Origin: Perkinsus chesapeaki
Lineage: Eukaryota > Perkinsozoa > Perkinsida > Perkinsidae
Assembly: GCA_013115145.1 (NCBI GenBank)
Contig: JAAPAO010000504.1
Coordinates: 1-26,706, forward strand
Direction of reading: 5' to 3'
Length of the DNA: 26,706 nucleotides
Shown here: positions 20,479 through 26,706 of the stretch, in pieces
Layout of the letters: each line of letters opens with the position of its first letter
How positions within the stretch are numbered: the first letter of the stretch is position 1
The notes under the pieces: model-generated
Databases searched by the model: none
Told to the model about the DNA's origin: nothing
The model's input: only the letters and a program-made list of their open reading frames with translations
Program-made: the position numbers and the translations under genes

Positions 20479-23160
20479 AATGCCTTGCTTGTGTTTACCT
20501 CACTACTACGACTGCGTACATTAGTAACTATAAAATTTAAGTGAACCATTGAATAGTCACATCCCTAGTAAGGTGTTTCGTTAAGAACAGTTAATAAAGA
20601 TCCTTGCTGAGGCAGGCAATTACAATGTACAATGGTATATCACAACTTCTTTGAGACAGCAGGATACCCCTCGGCACACCTGTCGCATACCACTGGTAGC
20701 ACGCAACGCCGATAGTACGCGGATGCGGATGTTACTAGAAACTTCATCTTAGTAGCAGTCGATGTTTCTACGTGCTGCGAGATGCAGGCATCCCTCGCTA
20801 GGGAGTCTTCACACGTCCTACCCTCCTGGTAGATGCAGGAATGCAATCTATACCTGCAGTACGTGGAGAACCGCTTTTCGCCAGCGATAAAAACTTTTTA
20901 ATCAAAGCTTTTTGAGAAAAAGTATGAACCTCATGCTTCAGTGGGAAATCCCCCTATTCTAGTGGTTGACCCATCCTAATGGTGTTTGATGTGTTGTACT
21001 GGCTTAGTTGTTACTCGTGTTTGCCTGAGAGTGCTCTATCTTGTGAAGCTAGCATTAGGTTCATTCACAACGGCACATGATAGTGGATCGCAAATGAGCT
21101 CATTCTCACAAAGTAATGTGGGTCAAATCAACCGCTACGAGACAAAGAGCTTCAGCAAGCGAGTGGCATATAGCCTCGTCTGCTGGTTCATCGAGATGGT
21201 TGCCAATGATGGCTTGTCTTGGGATTGGTGGGATAACTGGAGGAGTGATGGCATGTTGTGGTTTGAGGAGGAGTTCACAGGACAGTGGCATACAGGTGGT
21301 CTGTAAGCGTGATGGCCTTCACTGTATAGTGCCAGCAGGCGAACGAGCATCTTCAGTTCCTCAGCGCAGATCGGGGGACGGGGACTGAAATACTCCCCTC
21401 AATAGATGCCAACGAAGCCACTGCTAACTACAGAGTATGGACGCTATTATTGGATCTTCTGCTTCTGTAGCGCTTACCAACGCCAGATTACCTGCTTCAC
21501 AAGATTCAGGAGTGTACCCTGTGACCGATCGGTCGGACGCTTTGCTCCGCAGGTGACTCGCAGTCGGCGTTTGGGGCGAGGGCATGAGCAATCTTGAGGC
21601 TTAATCTCCCCCTCCTGACTCCATACCGAGGAATTCAATAGTCGCTGTGAAGTGTTGTCAGTAGTCCAAGCGGCGAAGAATCTACATGTTGGTGTTCCAT
21701 TAATTATTGAGGCACTCAACATTATTTCATCCTCGAGGCGAGTAGGTGTCTGTTCATGCAGCCATTCGTTCACCGAGTCTCATGGCTGTTGCGTCAAACT
21801 GACGTCACCAAAGTTGCCGAGCCCACGTGAGGATCTTCCTCATTTTGGTGATTTGAGGTCGCACCATAGCGCGCAAACTAGTCCTTCAACTTACCGTGGC
21901 CGCTTCAGATGGGCCTTAACTTCACCACTTTTCATGGATGTTTTTGACCACTGTTTGAACTAGTAGCGGCCGGCTCCTTTGTACGCCTCATTGACGAGCT
22001 TGCACTTCGCTTGTGGTGACCGATAGCGAGCAAGGCACTTTTCTAATCGCTGATTGGCAATCCGTGCACGAAGGAACACTTTCGCACAGGCTCGTGGTGC
22101 GTGATACTGACAGCAATAATAATTGTAGCCAATAGCACGCAAAGGCCCTTTTCTGGAGGCTCATCATAACACACCGCTGTATGATATAACTTGTTATGTG
22201 GTCCCAAACGCATCGCAATAAGTCGGAAGACAAAGACGCGACTATCCAGGTGAGACCAGACTACGGCCGGACACGCGCGCACATGGCTCCACGGTGGAGT
22301 CTTCACATTCAAAGCCGCGTGTTTATGTACCAAAGGGTGAGCATGTGCCGACCTCAGTTCGGCGACCTGCCGAAGTCGCCCATGCCCCTCCAGGGTACTT
22401 AAACTCAACATTCGTTTCTGTTACCTGTACTTCGTGCGATAGAGACACTCTTCCCAGTCACGCCATGTGATCGCGTCACGCGCTGTTTAGGTTCGGGTGT
22501 TTAGGTGCGATGAGAGCCATGTTGTTGTTTTTCACTCCTTCGTGAGTTCTTCTTCTTCCTCCTCCTTCACTGCATTGGTTAATTGCCACCAAAAACAAAA
22601 GTTGTAGTGTTTTACGTTCATGTTGTCCCATACCGTTTCTGCTGTACTGTCTGGTATTGCCCAAGTAGTCAAATCTGAACGAGTCAATCTTTTTCTGAAC
22701 GAGAAACTGCCCTCGTCCTCCGCCGCTTCTAGAGAGACTGGTGCATGAATGTAGTCTCATGGGCGTCACCTTCTGGGCCGATCTGCCTTGGGTACTCTAT
22801 CCCCGGGAATGGGCCCCATTCATGATAGAAGATATAATGGGGTAAGCCATTTCTTCTATCGAGCCGGTGACTTGACGCTATACCCGACGCCTGTAGGGAC
22901 GGGATCAAAATGTTCTGCTAGTGCTCGTCAGGAGCTAGATGCCTCAGTGTGACGTGCGAGGTATGGTGCTCCAGATGGTGTTGTATCACGCTCCCCTATC
23001 CGCATTGTACGCTCAGCGGCTGAGCCTCAGCCTTGTGCGGCTAGCTGTAGCATATTTTCGAGAGCAGTTATCAGTCAGGCTGTGGAAACAGAAGCATCTT
23101 ACACTCAATCGAGTGAACCGATTCGAGGCACTTTGGTGGCAGCCGGTGTTGTTTTGTCGG
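20479..23160. other. 2.7-kb stretch without a supported gene
   Basis: Open frames here are short and show no family similarity. The longest candidates are a 107-codon plus-strand frame ending at 21306 and a 122-codon minus-strand frame at 22043-22411. No tRNA, no long repeat and no transposon end is visible. A short palindrome GAATGGG-C-CCCATTC lies at about 22807-22821. The last part must hold the carboxypeptidase 5' region. Confidence 0.5.
20986..21306 (+). CDS. Doubtful small open reading frame
   Basis: This 106-residue frame begins with a hydrophobic stretch (residues 6-26) and ends in a Trp/Asp-rich part (LSWDWWDNWRSDGMLWFEEE). I recognise no family, and other frames overlap it. It is listed because the composition is odd and the surrounding 2.7 kb is otherwise empty. 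It may be a relic or chance. Confidence 0.15.
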   Translation: MMCCTGLVVTRVCLRVLYLVKLALGSFTTAHDSGSQMSSFSQSNVGQINRYETKSFSKRVAYSLVCWFIEMVANDGLSWDWWDNWRSDGMLWFEEEFTGQWHTGGL

Positions 23161-25705
23161 ATGGTCTTCATCAAAAACGTCGTTGCGTCGTTATTTCTCA
23201 CTGTAAACGTGAGGAGTATCCTTCATCATTCTTCCCAAGGTAAGCGGAGACTTCCCAACCTGGTTAATTGCGGCTCGTCTCCAGCTGCGCACCGTCTAAA
23301 TCAAATCCCATCAACTAGTTTCGTTTCAGCCGATGCAGAGTCAATTCTCCGAGAGATAAATGACGGATCGAGCACATTCCCTCGCTCGACTCGAAACGAA
23401 GAGCTGTGTGATCCTAACGTTAAACAGGTATACGGTTACTTCGATGGAGGCAAAGGGAGGAAGTGCGAACCCTTGTCGATACGAGCAACTACTCTTCTCT
23501 TCAGGTTATTCTTCTGGTTCTTCGAGTCTCGCTCTAATCCATCCCAAGACCCGCTGATTCTCTGGCTTGACGGTGGCCCCGGTTGCAGTAGCATGGGTGG
23601 CCTATTCCTCGAAATCGGGCCTTGTAGGGTGAACTCTGAGGGCAATGACACCGAACTGAACCCGTGAGTCTTGGCTGAAAGACGGCTAGTAGCAGCTGCT
23701 TTTACGACTCGCGAGAAGTCTTCGGCTCACACGAATTGTCTTCTTGAGAAAGAGACCGTGTCTGGCTAGATATTCGTGGAGTGCTCAAGCAAACCTCCTC
23801 TTCGTTGACCAACCTGCCGGCGCGGGATTTTCTGAGGGTCCACTTGTCACTGATGGATCGTTCGAAGCAGCTGATGATCTGTGAGAGGCAGTCGATACTA
23901 AATTGAAGAGCCCAAGCCTCAGGTACTTGGCCTTGCAACATTTCCTCACAAATCACAGCGAATATAGAACGAATGACCTCTACGTTGCTGGAGTGTCCTA
24001 TGCTGGTGGGATCGCTAGAGCTTAAAGCATAAGTTGTAGTTGACAGGATCGGTCATCAGGCCATTATATACCAGCTATAGCTCATAAGATATGGAGAGAG
24101 AATGTCAGAGGAGTCGAGCCTAACATCCCTCTTCGTGGCATTGCTATTGGAAATGGATGGATGAAGGCTGCTGTTCAGTAAGTCGTAGCGGAGTACTCAT
24201 CGAGTTGTTACTTAGGGTTCTACACTTTCCACAAATGGCTCATCACAGTTGCACTGCCCCACGTGTGGTTGGCAGCGAAGAGTAAGGAACCGAACCGATG
24301 CGTGCATTTGTTATCTTCTTACACTCCTGAGGTATTCGGATTTAAAAAAGACAACAGAGAGATGCTCGAATGTGATATCACTTTGCTTGGGGGCGAATGG
24401 TGAGTAAACAATGATCACTCAAGGTTCAGTTTGGCGGCCTACTGCCATAGCCGACTTCTTCGGTGTACCCTTTTGCAGTTTCTGTTTGCCCGCAAGCGTA
24501 CGACTGCTGGTTAGAGGCATTGACTCCCTTGCAAGCGCGTGGAATTAATACGTAAGCCTCTGCTCCCGATGGGGCGGTAACTCTCCCACCGCGAAGAGAG
24601 GAGTGGTTGTTTTCAGGCATGATATGAGGCGCAAGTACAAAGAAGGCTTTTGCTCCGCAAAGGAAGGAGATAATGTAAGATACCTGAACACTAAGATGGA
24701 AACCTCAGCGCTTTCTGCGAAGTCCTACTTGATGAGCATGTATTTGTGAAGTTCCTAGCACCCGCGCAATGCCGGTCATATTGTCGATCCCACTCCATGC
24801 TAGTTCCTCAGGTAGTCCGTTTCTTAAACAGTAAGCGTGTGCAAAACATACTAGGAGTCAAAAAGCGCTTCGCGCAGTGGTCCCAAGTGAGCCTACATCG
24901 CTTTAAGTTCTCTCCATTAATAACCCAAGGTTATTACCCTTGGTACAACTTGGGCTTGTTTGCTGCAGGTTGGAAACTTCTCCTTCGATCGTATTGCTCC
25001 TTTCGATGTCTTACTACCAGATCTACTCGATGCGGAAATCAAGGTGAGCATGACGGAGAGTGTGAATTATTACACTAAGGCATTTTGGCTTTCTTAATGC
25101 CGAGCGGCGAAATACGGGAAGTCAGGTCCTCCTCTATGCTGGCGATCAAGATTATGTTTGTAATTGGATTGGGTATGAACGCGTTTTAGAAGAAATGAAA
25201 TGGGCGGGTCAAGATGCATTTAATAGAGCACCTCACTGTGAGTATAAGGTAACATCGTCTTCGGGAAGGGTTACTGGTTTCTACGATATTCAAAGATCAT
25301 TCTAAAGAGTTCTTTCAGGATATTAACGGCACTTCACTTGGTCTTTTACGGAGAATCCGATGGAGAAAAAAAGGCATGCTCGGATTTCTGCAGGTGAGAG
25401 TTCAAGCATTATAAACCGAATCGATTCGTCCGACCGATACCATTCCAACCGCTAAATTGGGACCGAGGATGAAACTGTTGCGAACAGCCTCTCCACGATA
25501 TTATCCGGATAGCGGAGATGTCTCCTCTAGATGTCGAGATATCTCATTGATTGATTTCCAGATTTATCTAGCTGGTCATTACGTGCCTTCTGATCAACCT
25601 CAAGCAGCTCTTTTTATGATAAATGATTTCATCCGTGGAACTATTGGTCTTGCTGGTCGTGGAGGAGAGAGCGGTAGACTGTATGAGCAGGGCGCAGAGC
25701 TTTAG
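23161..25705 (+). CDS. Serine carboxypeptidase, peptidase family S10
   Basis: Fifteen exons (23161-23239, 23285-23462, 23505-23663, 23770-23880, 23923-24005, 24060-24177, 24216-24281, 24332-24399, 24479-24551, 24617-24674, 24812-24886, 24969-25043, 25126-25248, 25319-25393, 25562-25705) give 494 residues, normal for S10. Family enzymes remove C-terminal residues in lysosome/vacuole-like or secreted settings. The start [15 protein letters not shown] looks like a signal peptide, but upstream in-frame codons exist and the N-terminus is uncertain. Landmarks: [19 protein letters not shown] (106-115), [26 protein letters not shown] (nucleophile Ser201), [11 protein letters not shown] (Asp390) and [10 protein letters not shown] (His453). 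The triad is complete. Two usual substrate-carboxylate residues differ: Asp108 for Asn and Val200 for Glu; Glu122 is kept. Introns 23240-23284 and 23463-23504 are in frame without stops, so simple translation reads through them. Confidence 0.9.
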
Positions 25706-26129
25706 CCCTATAGAGAACCTTACAGCGAAGCCGAACGACATCCGTGCTCAAGGGAGCAGATGGCATGTGGCACAGTTGTTATTACTCATATAAATGGATT
25801 ATCCACTTATTTTGGCTCCATTATCCGTTAGGAGCTAGAAAGCACCGATTTCGTTTATGCATTCCGGTTTCACTCCAGTCAAGGTGTAGTGCTGCGAAAC
25901 AGTATCACATAATTGTCTGTTGAAGGCCTGATGATATGCCCACTCCGTGAGATATACATCACCTGAGCAGGGGAGAATCGCATCCGCACTTGACGTTCGG
26001 AAAAGCACAAAAACGAGAAAACTTGCGTCTGGCCTTGCGGATTGATGGCTTTTCGGACAGCGATCACATCAGATTCTCCTGAGCGGAGGATCTCGTTATC
26101 CGAGCCCTCTTACATTGGTAAGGTGGCTC

Positions 26130-26205
26130 GCGAACCAGTAGTCAGGATTCTAAATCCAGACAAGTCCGTTTGTCGGTCACGCGCGCATGCGCACCTCGAA
26201 TGTCA
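26130..26205 (+). repeat. Hairpin-containing element, copy 1
   Basis: The order is gtcaggattctaa, a hairpin GACAA-gtccgt-TTGTC, then ggtcacgcgcgcatgcgcac and gaatgtcacg. Copy 2 lies about 460 bp downstream with the same order. Confidence 0.6.
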
Positions 26206-26585
26206 CGTGCTACAGGGATCAAAAGTGAAAGAGTGAGAATCTCCTGGATTGGCTCTCGCTGCGAGAGTCTCGCATAGTCCGTATCTGGGATGACTGATTC
26301 CACTAGTTTGATCCCCCAAAACCAAAGCAAACACTCCTCGCTGTCCGGGACCATGGAGCTGTGTGCGAGTAGCTGCTCTCGTTTATCGCAGAATTTTATA
26401 CGAAATACTGATTTTCATTTGATGGGGAGGGGACTCGCTCAAATGACGGAAATCCACAATGGGGATGTCCAGCTCGTGACACGGTTGATAATATCTTCTT
26501 GATATTACCTGTATCACTCAGTCCGAGCTGTTCGCTTTCCGTAATAGGAGCTCACCTTCCCATTGTCTTTAGTAGCTAGTTCGCG

Positions 26586-26668
26586 GACGAACAGTCAGGA
26601 TTTTAATATTCGGCACACGAAGTGCCGCCCCTCGTCACGCACGCATGCGCATCGGCGAGATGTCACGC
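26586..26668 (+). repeat. Hairpin-containing element, copy 2
   Basis: The order is gtcaggattttaa, a hairpin CGGCAC-acgaa-GTGCCG, then cgtcacgcacgcatgcgcat and gagatgtcacg. The stem sequence differs from copy 1, but pairing is retained at the same place. Confidence 0.6.
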
Positions 26669-26706
26669 TTCTTTATAAGAACCTCATGTTGAGAGTTAGT
26701 GTCGGT

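Larger units (their letters stand above)
25706..26706. other. Right end without a supported gene
   Basis: No open frame here shows family similarity or a convincing exon chain. The stretch holds two diverged copies of a short element (about 26130-26205 and 26586-26668), annotated separately, and a near-perfect palindrome CTCTCGC-T-GCGAGAG at about 26255-26269. A further gene may begin just beyond the edge. Confidence 0.45.

Noticed and set aside
22043-22411. Minus-strand 122-codon frame
   Set aside because: No domain, no signal and no neighbouring exons; several overlapping frames of equal quality exist.
23240-23504. Read-through translation of the two in-frame introns in the carboxypeptidase
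   Set aside because: Both have good GT-AG borders and typical 42-45-nt size, and removing them restores the family sequence at GGKGRK-LFFWFF. In-frame stopless introns are expected by chance among 90 short introns.
1-26706. Spliced-leader RNA gene of the dinoflagellate/perkinsid type
   Set aside because: I found no copy of the TAGCCATTTTGGCTCAAG-like leader on either strand.

Overview
This window reads as nuclear DNA of an intron-dense unicellular eukaryote. Every recognisable protein is split by many GT-AG introns, mostly 38-55 nt long. I resolved about 90 introns by keeping reading frame and protein-family similarity across junctions; no transcript data were available. The protein set (UTP6, enhancer of polycomb, a scramblase, a patatin, a flagellar-type coiled-coil protein), the roughly even base composition and the tiny introns fit an alveolate protist. 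A Perkinsus-like organism is my best guess, but that is inference and not proven by any marker.

Layout. The left 9.8 kb carries five genes, all on the minus strand: a patatin-like protein (295-2037), a conserved coiled-coil protein of flagellar type (2330-4363), a phospholipid-scramblase-like protein (4705-5426, 5' end unresolved), an unrecognised protein with a probable signal peptide (5494-6603) and the U3 snoRNP protein UTP6 (6691-9848). Orientation switches between 9849 and 10380, and that gap holds a complete tRNA-Arg(CCG) gene (10027-10098). To the right, four genes run on the plus strand: an NAD(P)H-linked glycerol-3-phosphate dehydrogenase of the bacterial gpsA type (10381-12249), an RCC1-repeat/double-BTB protein with two C-terminal membrane segments (12393-15726), an enhancer-of-polycomb (EPL1-like) protein with a polyglutamine tail (16800-20478) and a secretory-type serine carboxypeptidase (23161-25705).

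Spacing between genes inside each unidirectional block is often only 70-350 bp. About 2.7 kb (20479-23160) and the last 1 kb (25706-26706) show no gene I can support. The genes do not form one pathway: they cover lipid metabolism (patatin, scramblase, GPDH), ribosome biogenesis (UTP6), chromatin (EPL1), regulation or ubiquitin adaptor roles (RCC1-BTB) and proteolysis (carboxypeptidase).

Points most worth checking are the patatin whose nucleophile serine appears to be alanine, with a 52-bp minisatellite in an intron that repeats the splice donor; the membrane-anchored RCC1-BTB-BTB architecture; a carboxypeptidase altered at two substrate-carboxylate positions; and a diverged duplicated element at the right end with a hairpin that differs in sequence but persists.
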